Positions 52,148 through 61,369 of a DNA stretch of 64,000 bases are shown piece by piece (within the stretch, counting starts at the first letter, position 1; every line of letters starts with the position of its first letter). Location of the stretch: NCBI GenBank assembly GCA_963746175.1, contig CAVVAH010000004.1, forward strand, positions 868,001 through 932,000, given 5' to 3'. A model generated the notes under the pieces. The model made no database searches, had not been told where the DNA came from, and saw only the letters and a list, made by a program, of their open reading frames with translations. Source of the DNA: CAVVAH01 sp963746175. Its GTDB lineage: Bacteria; Actinomycetota; Actinomycetes; JACCUZ01. A program made the translations under genes and the position numbers.

Positions 52148-53410
52148 GTGCGACGCGAGATGATGGCTCGCGTGACCGTCCCCCAGCCGATGCTCCTGAC
52201 CGGGCGTCTGGTCACTGCCTCGACCGTCGTCGAGGACGGCGTCCTGGTGGTGGACGGGGACCGGATCCGGTACGCCGGGCGGGCGTCCGAGCTGCCGGCT
52301 GCCTGGCGGGACGTGCCGGTCGTGGACGCCGGGCCGGCCCGGCACACCCTGCTGCCCGGGCTCGTCGACGCCCACTGCCACGGCGGCGCGGGCGGCGAGT
52401 TCGGCGCGGCCGCCGACTCGGCCGCCACCGCGGTCCGCCACCACCAGGTGAACGGCACCACGACCATGCTCGGCAGCCTGGTCGCCGCGACTGCCGACGA
52501 GATGGTGGCGGGAGTGCGGACGTGCGCCGCGCTGGTGGCCGGAGGGGACCTGGCCGGCATCCACCTGGAAGGCCCCTTCCTCTCCCACGAGCGCCGCGGG
52601 GCGCAGGACGCCGCGGCGCTCACGGACGTCGTCCCGGCGCTGGTCGAAGCCGTCGTGCGGGCCGCCGAGTCGGCCGGGGCGCCAGGCGCGCTGGCGCAGA
52701 TGACGTTCGCACCCGAACGCCGCGGCGCCGACCGGTTGCCCGCACTCCTGGGTGGTCACGGCATCCTGCCCGCCCTTGGGCACACCGACTGCGACGCCGC
52801 CACGGCCTGGTCGTCGCTCCGGTCGGCGCTCGACTCCGCGCCGCGAGGCGGGCGACCGCTGGTCACGCACTTCTTCAACGGCATGCCTCCCCTGCACCAC
52901 CGAGCCCCCGGCCCGGTGGCCGCCTGCCTGGCGCAGGCCGCCCGGGGTGACGCGGTGCTGGAGGTCATCGGCGACGGTGTGCACCTGGCCGCGGAGACCG
53001 TGCGGATGCTGTTCGACCTCGTCGGGCCGCAGGCGATCTGCCTGGTCACCGACGCGATGGCGGCCAGCGGCATGCCGGACGGCCGGTACACGCTGGGCGG
53101 GCGCGACGTCCTGGTCGCCGACCGGACGGCGCGGCTGGCCGACGGCGGCTCGATCGCCGGCGGCGTGGCCACTCTGCTGGACGTGGTGCGCTGGTGCGTG
53201 GCCGAGGCGGGCATCCCCCTGCTGGACGCCGTCACGGCGGCCTCGGTCACACCCGCACAGACCCTCGGTCTCACCGGCGTCGGGTCGCTGGCGGCCGGAC
53301 TGCGGGCCGATGTCATCGTGGTGGACGACGACCTGCGTCTGACACGGGTGATGCGGCGCGGCAGCTGGCTCGCACCCGACGTACCCGACGTACCTGACAG
53401 CGACCGGTAA
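52148..53410 (+). CDS. nagA: N-acetylglucosamine-6-phosphate deacetylase NagA
   Basis: A 420-aa amidohydrolase. N-terminal metal site LLPGLVDAHCHGGAGGEF, HLEGPFLSHERRG, ALGHTDCDAATAWS, THFFNGMPPLHHRAPG, EVIGDGVHLAAE and catalytic Asp in CLVTDAMAASG are all NagA motifs. Removes acetate from GlcNAc-6-P (and often GalNAc-6-P). Start uncertain: GTG 52148, ATG 52160 or ATG 52163. Seventeen bases before nagB, same operon. Confidence 0.93.
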   Translation: MRREMMARVTVPQPMLLTGRLVTASTVVEDGVLVVDGDRIRYAGRASELPAAWRDVPVVDAGPARHTLLPGLVDAHCHGGAGGEFGAAADSAATAVRHHQVNGTTTMLGSLVAATADEMVAGVRTCAALVAGGDLAGIHLEGPFLSHERRGAQDAAALTDVVPALVEAVVRAAESAGAPGALAQMTFAPERRGADRLPALLGGHGILPALGHTDCDAATAWSSLRSALDSAPRGGRPLVTHFFNGMPPLHHRAPGPVAACLAQAARGDAVLEVIGDGVHLAAETVRMLFDLVGPQAICLVTDAMAASGMPDGRYTLGGRDVLVADRTARLADGGSIAGGVATLLDVVRWCVAEAGIPLLDAVTAASVTPAQTLGLTGVGSLAAGLRADVIVVDDDLRLTRVMRRGSWLAPDVPDVPDSDR

Positions 53411-53426
53411 GGAGGACCGCGAGGCC

Positions 53427-54209
53427 ATGGAGGTCGTCATCGTCCCGGACGTCGCCACGATCGGCGAGCTTGCCGCCGACGCGGTCGTCGCCCTGCTGGC
53501 GCGCAAGCCGACGGCGGTCCTCGGGCTGGCCACGGGGTCCAGCCCACTGGTGGTCTACGCCGAGCTGATCCGTCGGCACGACGCCGGCGAGGTGAGCTTC
53601 GCGCGCAGTCGCGGCTTCCTGCTGGACGAGTACGTCGGGCTGCCGGCCGAGCACCCGCAGCGCTACCGGTCGGTGATCCGCCGCGAGCTCGAGGAGCGGG
53701 TCGACTTCCCCGACGGCTCGATCGCCGGACCGGACGGCCTGGCCGACGACCTCCCGGCTGTGTGCGCCGACTACGAGCGAGCCATCACCGACGCGGGAGG
53801 TGTCGACCTGCAGCTGCTGGGGGTCGGGTCGGACGGTCACGTCGCCTTCAACGAGCCCGGCTCCTCGCTGAGCTCACGAACCCGGATCAAGACCCTGACC
53901 GCTCGCACCCGCACGGACAACGAGCGGTTCTTCGAGCCGCCGGACGAGGTGCCGCACCACGTGCTCACCCAGGGGCTGGGCACCATCCTCGATGCGCGGC
54001 ACCTCGTGCTGATCGCGCGGGGAGCCGGCAAGGCGGCGGCCGTGCACCAGCTGGTCGAGGGCCCGGTGTCCGCGTTCTGCCCGGCCTCCGTGCTGCAGCT
54101 GCACCCGCACGCGACCGTCCTGCTGGACGACGACGCGGCAAGCCAGCTCCGGCTCGCCGACTACTACCGGGAGACGTACGCCAACAAGCCGCACTGGCAG
54201 GGGCTGTAG
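53427..54209 (+). CDS. nagB: Glucosamine-6-phosphate deaminase NagB
   Basis: A 260-aa enzyme. VLGLATGSSPLVVYAELIRR, FLLDEYVGLPAEHPQRY, and LLGVGSDGHVAFNEPGSSL with the catalytic Asp/His. Converts GlcN-6-P to fructose-6-P and ammonia, the last step into glycolysis. ATG 53427 behind AAGGAGG. Transcribed with nagA, divergent from agaS-ROK kinase-aldolase. Confidence 0.95.
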   Translation: MEVVIVPDVATIGELAADAVVALLARKPTAVLGLATGSSPLVVYAELIRRHDAGEVSFARSRGFLLDEYVGLPAEHPQRYRSVIRRELEERVDFPDGSIAGPDGLADDLPAVCADYERAITDAGGVDLQLLGVGSDGHVAFNEPGSSLSSRTRIKTLTARTRTDNERFFEPPDEVPHHVLTQGLGTILDARHLVLIARGAGKAAAVHQLVEGPVSAFCPASVLQLHPHATVLLDDDAASQLRLADYYRETYANKPHWQGL

Positions 54210-54268
54210 GGCGAGTCCCCTCAGGCCCCCGGTGGCCGGCCGGCACCGTTCTCGGGTAGAGACATGAC

Positions 54269-55786
54269 ATGGACTCCCACCAGGAGGTCGAGCGGAAGTT
54301 CGACCTCGCCCCCGACCAGGCGGTGCCCGACCTCGTGGGTGGTCCGGTGGCGTCGGTCGGCCCACCCGTGGTGTCGCGGCTCGAGGCGACGTACGTCGAC
54401 ACCGAGTCGCTCGCCCTCGCCGCGGCGAAGATCACGATGCGGCGCCGGACCGGTGGCGACGACGCCGGGTGGCACCTGAAGCTGCCGGCGTCCGGCGACA
54501 CCCGGACCGAGCTGCGCCGACCGCTCGGCCGGAGCGTCCGCATCGTCCCCAGGGAGCTGCTGGACCAGGTCCGCGCCGTCGTGCGCGACCGCGCGGTGCA
54601 GCCGGTGGCCGTGCTCCGGACGACGCGGACCGAGCGGCACCTGTACGACGCCGACGGCACCGATCTCGCGGTGCTGGCCGACGACACCGTCGAGGCCGAG
54701 CGTCTCGTCGGCACGCCCGGGCAGCTCGCGTGGCGCGAGCTCGAGGTCGAGCTGGTCCACGGTGACGACGCGGTGCTGCAGTCGGTGGCGGAGTCCCTTG
54801 CCGCCGACGGTGTGAGCCCGTCGGTCTCGTCGTCGAAGCTGGCCAAGGTCCTCGACGCCGGCACGACCGGCAGCCGGCCCGGCGAGGGTCGAGGACCGAC
54901 ACCGACGGCCGGGTCGGTCGGCGCGCTCGTGCAGGAGCACGTCGCCGCGCAGGTCGCCGAGCTGCTGCGGCAGGACCGAGCGGCCCGCAGCGGCGACGAG
55001 GACGCCGTGCACGACCTGCGCGTCGCCGCCCGCCGGATCCGGTCGTTTCTGGCGACGTACCGCCCGGTGCTCGACCGCGCGGTCACCGACCCGGTCCGCG
55101 ACGAGCTGCGCTGGCTCGGCGCGGAGGTGGGCGCCGCGCGCGATGCCCAGGTGCAGCGGGCCCGACTGCTCGCTCGCCTGGACGCGGTGTCGCGCGACCT
55201 GGTGCTCGGCCCGGTGCGCCGCCGCGCCGGGATCGAGCTGCAGGCGTCCGAACGCAGGGGGCTCGGCCGGCTGCGGACCGCGCTGTCGAGCACGCGGTAC
55301 TACCGGCTGCTCGACGTCCTTGACGAGCTCGCAGCCGGGCTCCCGCTCACGGTGGGATCGACGCAGCCGGCCGACGACGCGGTGCCCGCTCTGGTCGGCC
55401 ACCAGGTGCGTCGGGTCCGGCGCGCGGCAGCTGCCGCGGACGCCGCCGGCGAGGACCGCGAGCAGGCGCTGCACGACGTCCGCAAGGCCGCGAAGCGTGC
55501 TCGCTATGCCGCCGAGTCGACGGTCCCCGTCGTCGGGAAGCACGCGATCCGGCTGGCGAGCAGGATGGAGGACCTGCAGGACCTCCTCGGCGAGCACCAG
55601 GACGCGGTCACCGCGCGCACGCTGCACCGGACGCTGGGAGGAGCGGCGCACTCCGCCGGCGAGAACGGCTTCACCTTCGGGATGCTTCGCGCGGAGGAGG
55701 ACGCGGCCGCGCGCGCGGCCCGGACCCGCTACCCCGACGCCCTCCGCCGTGCCACGACGCGGAAGGTCACGCGCTGGACCCGTTGA
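54269..55786 (+). CDS. CYTH-CHAD protein (polyphosphate-linked)
   Basis: A 505-aa two-domain protein. The CYTH triphosphate-tunnel domain (about 1-200) begins with the ExExK signature in HQEVERKFDLA. The CHAD helical bundle (about 225-500) repeats EDAVHDLRVAARRIRSFLAT and ALHDVRKAAKRARYAAES, which bind polyphosphate through basic residues. Probably a triphosphatase targeted to polyphosphate granules. Not functionally tied to its neighbours. Confidence 0.92.
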   Translation: MDSHQEVERKFDLAPDQAVPDLVGGPVASVGPPVVSRLEATYVDTESLALAAAKITMRRRTGGDDAGWHLKLPASGDTRTELRRPLGRSVRIVPRELLDQVRAVVRDRAVQPVAVLRTTRTERHLYDADGTDLAVLADDTVEAERLVGTPGQLAWRELEVELVHGDDAVLQSVAESLAADGVSPSVSSSKLAKVLDAGTTGSRPGEGRGPTPTAGSVGALVQEHVAAQVAELLRQDRAARSGDEDAVHDLRVAARRIRSFLATYRPVLDRAVTDPVRDELRWLGAEVGAARDAQVQRARLLARLDAVSRDLVLGPVRRRAGIELQASERRGLGRLRTALSSTRYYRLLDVLDELAAGLPLTVGSTQPADDAVPALVGHQVRRVRRAAAAADAAGEDREQALHDVRKAAKRARYAAESTVPVVGKHAIRLASRMEDLQDLLGEHQDAVTARTLHRTLGGAAHSAGENGFTFGMLRAEEDAAARAARTRYPDALRRATTRKVTRWTR

Positions 55787-55936
55787 CCGCCGCCGCGGTC
55801 CGCTGGACGAGCGTCGCTGCGCGGCCGCGGGAGCCGTCGCCCGTCGTGCGTCCGCGGGCCCTGGGCAGGCGCGGGTGGGGTGGATACAGTGCGGATCGGG
55901 GGTCGGTACCAGGCCCGGCCGGCAAGGGGAGTGCCC

Positions 55937-56965
55937 GTGGCGCAGCCTCGACGAGGACTGCGGCTGCGCGCCGCCGTCGTCGCCCTCCTGACCCTGCTCG
56001 CGCTGCTCGCAGCGGGCTGCGGAGGCTCGAGCGCGACACCCGGCGCGGGCGGCGGCTCGCCGTCCGCAGGCGGCCGGCCGCACGGCACGGTCACGCTGTA
56101 CACGTCGTACAGCCAGCCGGAGGTCGACGCGCTGGTCGCCGCCTACGAGGCGGCCGTCCCGAAGGTCGACGTCAAGGTCTTCCGGGCTCCCACCGGCGAG
56201 CTGAGCGCCCGCATCGCCGCCGAGAAGCGCACCGGTGGGGTCCGCGGCGACGTCCTGCTGCTCTCGGACCCGCTGTCGATGCAGCAGTACGCCGCCCAGC
56301 GGATGCTGCTCGCGTGGCACCCGCCGGACGCCCACGCGGTACCGGCGGAGGCCCGGTCGAACACGTTCTGGGGCGTCACCACGAGCGACGTGGTGGTCGT
56401 GCACCAGAAGGGCGTCGCGGTGACCGACTGGCACGACCTGACGACCCCCGCGTTCCGCGATGCGGTGGCCTTCCCCGACCCCAACTTCGCGGGATCCGCC
56501 TTCGGGGCGCTGGGCTACTTCGCGCTCGACCCGGACTTCGGCATCGCCTACTACCGCGACCTCAAGGCCAACGGGGCGGTGCAGGTCGCCGCTCCGGGTG
56601 ACGTCGTCACCGGTGTCGCCGAGGGGACGTACAAGGCCGGCATGGCGCTGGACTTCGTCGCCCGCGCCGCGGTGACGAGCGGCTCGCCGATCGAGATCGC
56701 TGCCCCCGCGCCCGGCGCGATCCGGCTGTACGGCCCGGTGGGGGTGTTCAAGACCACCGGCAACGTCGCGGCCGCGCAGTCGTTCGCCGGCTTCCTGCTC
56801 ACCGTGCCCGCCCAGAAGGCGCTGGCAGCCCTCGACCGGCATCCGATCCGGTCCGACGTCCCCGCCACGGCGGCCGCCGTGACCGAGGTCGTCCCCGACT
56901 GGTCGAAGGTGTTCGGGCAGCAGGCGCAGCTGCGGTCCGAGTACGCCGCCGCCTTCGATGGCTGA
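55937..56965 (+). CDS. Iron-type ABC transporter substrate-binding lipoprotein
   Basis: About 342 aa. Signal peptide with lipobox (LLTLLALLAAGC), a Gly/Ser linker, then a periplasmic-binding fold of the FbpA/AfuA or phosphonate-binding group: GTVTLYTSYSQPEVDALVAA, GDVLLLSDPLSMQQYA, AFPDPNFAGSAFGALGYF. GTG 55937 follows AAGGGGAG; in-frame GTGs at 55931 and 55880 are weaker. Overlaps the permease by eight bases. Ferric iron or a 2-aminoethylphosphonate-like ligand are the leading options. Confidence 0.82.
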   Translation: MAQPRRGLRLRAAVVALLTLLALLAAGCGGSSATPGAGGGSPSAGGRPHGTVTLYTSYSQPEVDALVAAYEAAVPKVDVKVFRAPTGELSARIAAEKRTGGVRGDVLLLSDPLSMQQYAAQRMLLAWHPPDAHAVPAEARSNTFWGVTTSDVVVVHQKGVAVTDWHDLTTPAFRDAVAFPDPNFAGSAFGALGYFALDPDFGIAYYRDLKANGAVQVAAPGDVVTGVAEGTYKAGMALDFVARAAVTSGSPIEIAAPAPGAIRLYGPVGVFKTTGNVAAAQSFAGFLLTVPAQKALAALDRHPIRSDVPATAAAVTEVVPDWSKVFGQQAQLRSEYAAAFDG

Positions 56966-58634
56966 CCAGATCACCGAGGCACGACCCGGGCCGCGGCCCT
57001 CACGACTGCTCCAGGTGCCGCAGCGGGTCGGCTGGGTGGGAGTCGGGTACCTCGTGGTGCTGCTGGCGCTGCTGCTGCTGGTCGTGCTGCCGCTCGTCGA
57101 GCTGGTGCGCGCGGCGTTCGAGGACGGTTGGGCCGGCATCCGCGCCGGCCTCTCGGGAGCCTCCGGCCGCGCGGTGGTCAACACGCTGTGGACCTCGGTG
57201 GTGGTCACCGTCCTCGCCACCGCGGGGGGCACCGCGGCTGCGCTGGTGACCGAGCGCAGCCGCGCGCCGGGCCGCCGCTGGCTGCGCGCGGCACTGGTCG
57301 CCTCGCTGGTCGGCGCACCCCTGGTCAGCGCCCTCGGCTGGGTGCGCGCGTACGGCCGCAGCGGTGTGCTCGACGACACGGTCGGGCTGCACTGGGCCGG
57401 CCTGCTCGGTCCGGCCGGGATCGTCGTCGTGGGTTCGGCGGGTGCCGTTCCGCTGGCCTACCTCGTCGTCGCCTCGGCGCTGGCGAGCCGCGGCGAGCCG
57501 GACCTCGAGCGGGCGGCTCGCGCCGCGGGGGCCGGTCCGGTGGCCGTCGTCCGCACCGTGACGCTGCCGCTGGCCCGGCGCGCCGTGGGCGGTGCGGCGG
57601 CGCTGGTGCTGGTGTCGGCGGTGAACGCGTTCGAGGTGCCGGTCGTGCTCGGGCTCCCGGCCGGTTTCCCGACCATGACCACCCGGCTCTACCAGGACCT
57701 CACGCTGTCGGCGGACCCGGCCGCGTTCACCGCCGCGACGGTGCTGGCCTCCGGCCTGGTCGTGATCGCCGTGCTGGTCGTCGCGCCGGCCGACATCGTG
57801 AGCGGCCTGGGCAGCGGCCGGCGTACCGGCATGACGGCGGGCGCGCCGTCCTCGGCGGGCCGGCCGTCGTGGTGGCTCGCGGCCGGGCTGTGGGCGTTCC
57901 TCGCCGTCACGGTCGCGGTGCCGATGGCGGCGTTGCTGCTCGTGTCGCTCACCCGCGCCGTCGGGCTGGCGCCGGTGCCGGCGAACTGGACGCTTGCCAA
58001 CTTCGACGCGGCGCTGGACCCGACGTTCTGGTCGGCGCTGGGCACCACGGCCCGGTTGGCGGCGGGCGCCGCCACGGCGGTCGTGGTGCTGGGAGGGATC
58101 ACGGCGGCGCTCGGCAGCCGGCGCGGGGGGAAGCCGCTCGGCACCGCGGTCACGGCGACCTTCGCGGTCGCCGGCTCGGCGCTCGCCGTGGCCGTGCTGC
58201 TCACGTACGGCGACCACGTCCGCAACGGGCTGGTGCTCATCCTGGTGGCGTACGTCGCGAAGTTCTGGGCGCTCGGGCACCGACCACTGGCCGGCGCGGC
58301 CGAGCAGGTGCCCGCCGACCTGCTCAGGGCGGCCCGGGCATCGGGTGCCGGTCCCGGCACCGTCCTCCGGACCGTCGTCGGCCCGTTGCTCCGCCCGGCG
58401 GTGGGCGCCGCCTGGCTGCTGGTGTTCCTCTTCGCCGTGCACGAGCTCACGATCTCGAGCCTGCTCTACGGACCGGGTCAGGAGACCCTGGCCGTGGTGG
58501 TGCTCAACCACCAGGAGCTCGGCGACGTCGGGGTGACGTCGGCGTTGTCCGTGCTGCTCACGCTGCTCATCGCAGCCGCGGGCCTGCTGCTGCTCGTCGC
58601 GCGGCGCGCAGCGCGGCAGCGGGCACTGCCGTGA
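56958..58634 (+). CDS. Iron-type ABC permease with two fused transmembrane modules
   Basis: A 558-aa protein containing two complete six-span permease modules, each with an EAA-type loop (PDLERAARAAGAGPVAVVRT in the first half, PADLLRAARASGAGPGTVLR in the second). This FbpB/SfuB architecture means one gene supplies the whole channel. Coupled to the binding protein before and the ATPase after. Confidence 0.92.
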   Translation: MADQITEARPGPRPSRLLQVPQRVGWVGVGYLVVLLALLLLVVLPLVELVRAAFEDGWAGIRAGLSGASGRAVVNTLWTSVVVTVLATAGGTAAALVTERSRAPGRRWLRAALVASLVGAPLVSALGWVRAYGRSGVLDDTVGLHWAGLLGPAGIVVVGSAGAVPLAYLVVASALASRGEPDLERAARAAGAGPVAVVRTVTLPLARRAVGGAAALVLVSAVNAFEVPVVLGLPAGFPTMTTRLYQDLTLSADPAAFTAATVLASGLVVIAVLVVAPADIVSGLGSGRRTGMTAGAPSSAGRPSWWLAAGLWAFLAVTVAVPMAALLLVSLTRAVGLAPVPANWTLANFDAALDPTFWSALGTTARLAAGAATAVVVLGGITAALGSRRGGKPLGTAVTATFAVAGSALAVAVLLTYGDHVRNGLVLILVAYVAKFWALGHRPLAGAAEQVPADLLRAARASGAGPGTVLRTVVGPLLRPAVGAAWLLVFLFAVHELTISSLLYGPGQETLAVVVLNHQELGDVGVTSALSVLLTLLIAAAGLLLLVARRAARQRALP

Positions 58635-59707
58635 GCGACCCGGCGCTGGAGTGCGCCGGGCTCCGTGCCGGCTACGCCCGGAGCGACGTGCTGCGCGGCC
58701 TCGACCTCACCGTCGCCGCCGGCGAGGCCGTCGCGGTGCTCGGCCCGTCCGGGTGCGGGAAGACCACGCTCGTCGGCGCCGTGGCGGGCTTCGTCGACCC
58801 ACGGGCCGGTGCGGTCCGCGTCGCGGGCCGGCTGGTGGCCGACGCGCGACGCAGCCTGCCGCCGGAGCGCCGCGACCTCGGCGTCGTGTTCCAGGGCTAC
58901 GCCCTGTGGCCGCACCTGAGCGCGCTCGACAACGTCGCCTACCCGCTGCGGCGTGCCGGTCTGGGGCGCTCCGAGGCGCGACGCCGGGCGGTCCCGCTGC
59001 TGGAGCGGATGGGGATCGCTGCGCTGGCGGGCTCGCACCCCGCCGAGCTGTCCGGCGGGGAGCAGCAGCGGGTCGGTCTCGCGCGGGCGCTCGCGCGGCC
59101 GGCCGCCCTGTACCTGTTCGACGAGCCGACCGCGCACCTGGACACGGCGCTCCGGGCCGGCCTGCAGGACGAGATGGCCGCACAGCGCGCCGCGCTCGGG
59201 GCGGCCGTGCTCTACGCCACGCACGACGTGGCCGAGGCCCTCGCCGTGGCCGACCGGGTCGCGCTGATGCGCGACGGGGTGGTGGCCCAGGTGGGCAGCC
59301 CGCAGCAGGTCTACGAGTGCCCGGTGGACCTGTGGGCGGCGCAGCTCACGGGGCCTGTCGGCGTGCTCGACGTGCCGGTCGGCACCGGCCCGGCCGCCGA
59401 CGGTGGCCGGGTGGAGGTGCACGTCGGTGGCGTCGCAGCTCATCCGGTGGTGCCGCTCGGTGTCGTCGCCGACGGAGGGCGGCTGCTGGTGCGCCCGGAG
59501 TGGGCCAGGCTGGGTGGTCCGCTGCCCGGGCGCGTGACGGCCGTACGGTTCCGCGGCCCGCACACGGACTACCGGCTCGACACGCCGGCCGGGCCGGTCG
59601 AGGTCCGGGAGGCGGGGCCGGCCCGTGCGACGGTCGGCGAGGTGACGGGGTGGCAGCTGGACCGGGCGTGGCCGCTGGACCCGCGAGCCCCCGGCTCCAG
59701 CCGCTGA
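58631..59707 (+). CDS. Iron-type ABC transporter ATPase
   Basis: A 358-aa ATPase. Walker A VLGPSGCGKTTLVGAV, Q-loop VVFQGYALWPH, signature ELSGGEQQRVGLARAL, Walker B ALYLFDEPTAHLD, H-loop YATHDVAEAL. The C-terminal 100 residues are a TOBE-like regulatory domain. GTG start at 58631 overlaps the permease stop by four bases. Completes a three-gene importer. Confidence 0.93.
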   Translation: MSDPALECAGLRAGYARSDVLRGLDLTVAAGEAVAVLGPSGCGKTTLVGAVAGFVDPRAGAVRVAGRLVADARRSLPPERRDLGVVFQGYALWPHLSALDNVAYPLRRAGLGRSEARRRAVPLLERMGIAALAGSHPAELSGGEQQRVGLARALARPAALYLFDEPTAHLDTALRAGLQDEMAAQRAALGAAVLYATHDVAEALAVADRVALMRDGVVAQVGSPQQVYECPVDLWAAQLTGPVGVLDVPVGTGPAADGGRVEVHVGGVAAHPVVPLGVVADGGRLLVRPEWARLGGPLPGRVTAVRFRGPHTDYRLDTPAGPVEVREAGPARATVGEVTGWQLDRAWPLDPRAPGSSR

Positions 59708-59716
59708 CGGCGGTGG

Positions 59717-60544
59717 TCAGCCGATGGTCAGCGCCGGGCCGGAGTGCGCCAGTCGGTCGTTGGCGACGGCCAGGTGCCGCAGCGTCAGGCGCTGCAGGCT
59801 CTCGAGCTGCCGCGGCGTGAGCCGGTCGCAGACCCAGCCCCAGTGCAGGCCGACCCACTCGCCGGGCCGCAGGGCGGCGGCCGGCCCCACCCCGCCGAGC
59901 CCGCTCGTCACGACCTCGAGCTCGGGCTCGGCCAGTGACACCCGGCCGTCCTGGTAGCGCAGCGGGCGCGACCGCACGGTCACCCGGTCGACGTCGGCGT
60001 GCACGACCTGGCCCCAGCGGATCCGGCACTTCTGCAGCACCTCGAGCGGCTCGCCGCGCCCGTTCCCCAGCAGGCCCACCCACGGGTACACCTGGAACAC
60101 GTGGAACGCGTGGGTCGGCACCACGCCCGACGGGATCACCTCGGCGAGGTGCGTCCACGAGCGGCCCATCTGCCGCCGGAAGCGGTCCATGAGTGCGTTG
60201 CCGAACGTCACCATGTCGATCCGGTCGAGCAGCGGGTTGCCCAGCCAGTACGCCTCGACCACGCGGTGGTCCAGCGGGTCGTCGATGCCGCTGGCTCCGG
60301 CGATGAACTCGAGGTAGGGCCAGGCACCGGCGAACTGCTGCGCCAGCTGCAGAAGCCCGGGGTCGTCGGCGTCCGCGACGCTGTACTCGAACAGTGTGCG
60401 GTGCTGCGGCGGTCCGCACGAGCCGCGCTCGTTGGGCGGGTAGGCGTACCGCGCGAACAGCGTCGGCCCCGACCGGGTCGGGCCGACGCCGGGCTGGTCG
60501 GCGGTGACGGCGTCGATGCCGGTCGCGACCTCGATCCCGCTCAC
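59717..60544 (-). CDS. DUF6390-type hydrogenase-associated protein
   Basis: A 275-aa soluble protein. TRSGPTLFARYAYPPNERGS near the start and CGPPQHRTLFEYSVAD and AYWLGNPLLDRIDMVTFG are the clearest landmarks; GEWVGLHWGWVCDRLTPRQL lies near the end. From memory this matches an uncharacterised family found with actinobacterial [NiFe]-hydrogenase genes. GTG start at 60544 overlaps the hypC stop. Last gene of the accessory operon. Function unknown, possibly in maturation. Confidence 0.75.
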   Translation of the reverse strand: MSGIEVATGIDAVTADQPGVGPTRSGPTLFARYAYPPNERGSCGPPQHRTLFEYSVADADDPGLLQLAQQFAGAWPYLEFIAGASGIDDPLDHRVVEAYWLGNPLLDRIDMVTFGNALMDRFRRQMGRSWTHLAEVIPSGVVPTHAFHVFQVYPWVGLLGNGRGEPLEVLQKCRIRWGQVVHADVDRVTVRSRPLRYQDGRVSLAEPELEVVTSGLGGVGPAAALRPGEWVGLHWGWVCDRLTPRQLESLQRLTLRHLAVANDRLAHSGPALTIG

Positions 60545-60816
60545 CGGTTGCCCCACCCCGTCGTCGCGGGTTCGTCGTCGGCGGGCGAGTCGCCGAGCAT
60601 CTCCAGCATCGACAGCGCCTCCTGGGCCTCGGCCTCGGTCACCACCGACATCGCGAAGCCCATGTGGATGAGCAGGTGGTCGCCGACCCGCACGGATCCG
60701 GCGTCGAGCATCCCGATGTTGACGCGCTGCTCGCGGCCGACGACGTCTACGACCGCCAGCTGGTCCTCGGTGCCGGCCACGAAGGAGACGACCCGTCCCG
60801 GGATGGCGAGGCACAT
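60541..60816 (-). CDS. hypC: Hydrogenase assembly chaperone HypC/HupF
   Basis: A 91-aa chaperone. It starts MCLAIPGRVVSF, where Cys2 is the residue that carries the Fe(CN)2CO unit with HypD, and has the OB-fold core VVDVVGREQRVNIGML then GDHLLIHMGFAMSVV. ATG 60816, one base after the hypA stop. A clean family match. Confidence 0.95.
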   Translation of the reverse strand: MCLAIPGRVVSFVAGTEDQLAVVDVVGREQRVNIGMLDAGSVRVGDHLLIHMGFAMSVVTEAEAQEALSMLEMLGDSPADDEPATTGWGNR

Positions 60817-60817
60817 G

Positions 60818-61234
60818 TCAGCGCACCTCGCCGGGAGCGTGCGTGTGCGCCGGGACCAGCTCAGAGGTGCGGTCCGGAGCAGCAGCCGCCTTCGCCGCCG
60901 GGTCGGCGTACTGCAGCCACTCGAGGACCACCTCGTCACCACCGGACGCCGCGACGTCGAGCGATCCGCAGGCCGGGCAGGCGGGCGAGGGGTCGGTGCT
61001 CTCGAAGTCGTGGCGGCAGTCCATGCAGTGGCCCAGCACCGGTACGACGACGACCTCGGTGGTCGCGTCTGCGGCCGGGCCGCCCGCCGCGGCGATCTGG
61101 AAGGACTGCTCGAAGGCGGCGGCGACCACCCGGTGCACGGCGCCGATCCGCACCCCGATGCGCGCCACCGGCCGGCCGGCGGCGCGTCGCTCGACGGCGA
61201 GCAGCACGCCCTCGCAGTAGCTCATCTCGTGCAC
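60818..61234 (-). CDS. hypA: Hydrogenase nickel-insertion protein HypA
   Basis: A 138-aa protein. N-terminal nickel site MHEMSYCEGVLLAVERRA (His2, Glu3) and a zinc site of two CxxC pairs in HCMDCRHDF and PACPACGS. The C-terminal 25 residues (AAKAAAAPDRTSELVPAHTH) are an extension beyond the usual length of about 115. GTG start at 61234. Works with HypB, which is not in the window. Confidence 0.93.
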   Translation of the reverse strand: MHEMSYCEGVLLAVERRAAGRPVARIGVRIGAVHRVVAAAFEQSFQIAAAGGPAADATTEVVVVPVLGHCMDCRHDFESTDPSPACPACGSLDVAASGGDEVVLEWLQYADPAAKAAAAPDRTSELVPAHTHAPGEVR

Positions 61235-61248
61235 GCGGGCAGCCGCCC

Positions 61249-61368
61249 CTACATCGAGCGCATGCGCAGGTAGCGCCGCACGTCGTCGATGGAGCGGACG
61301 CCGACCACGACGCCCAGCAGGAGGGCGATCGCAGCGATGCTGGTCGCGATGATGCCGACGATCCTCAT
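61249..61368 (-). CDS. 39-aa single-span membrane protein of hydrogenase operon (DUF6893-like)
   Basis: MRIVGIIATSIAAIALLLGV, then VVGVRSIDDVRRYLRMRSM: one helix and a basic amphipathic tail. It lies between the protease and hypA genes with one base to the protease stop. Such microproteins recur in actinobacterial hydrogenase clusters; it could help anchor the enzyme or its electron-transfer partner. Role inferred. Confidence 0.75.
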   Translation of the reverse strand: MRIVGIIATSIAAIALLLGVVVGVRSIDDVRRYLRMRSM

Positions 61369-61369
61369 G

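Noticed and set aside
57000..58511. 503-codon open frame antisense to the iron permease
   Set aside because: It is a high-G+C shadow with extreme His/Arg/Gln content and no domain; the plus-strand permease has clear membrane modules.
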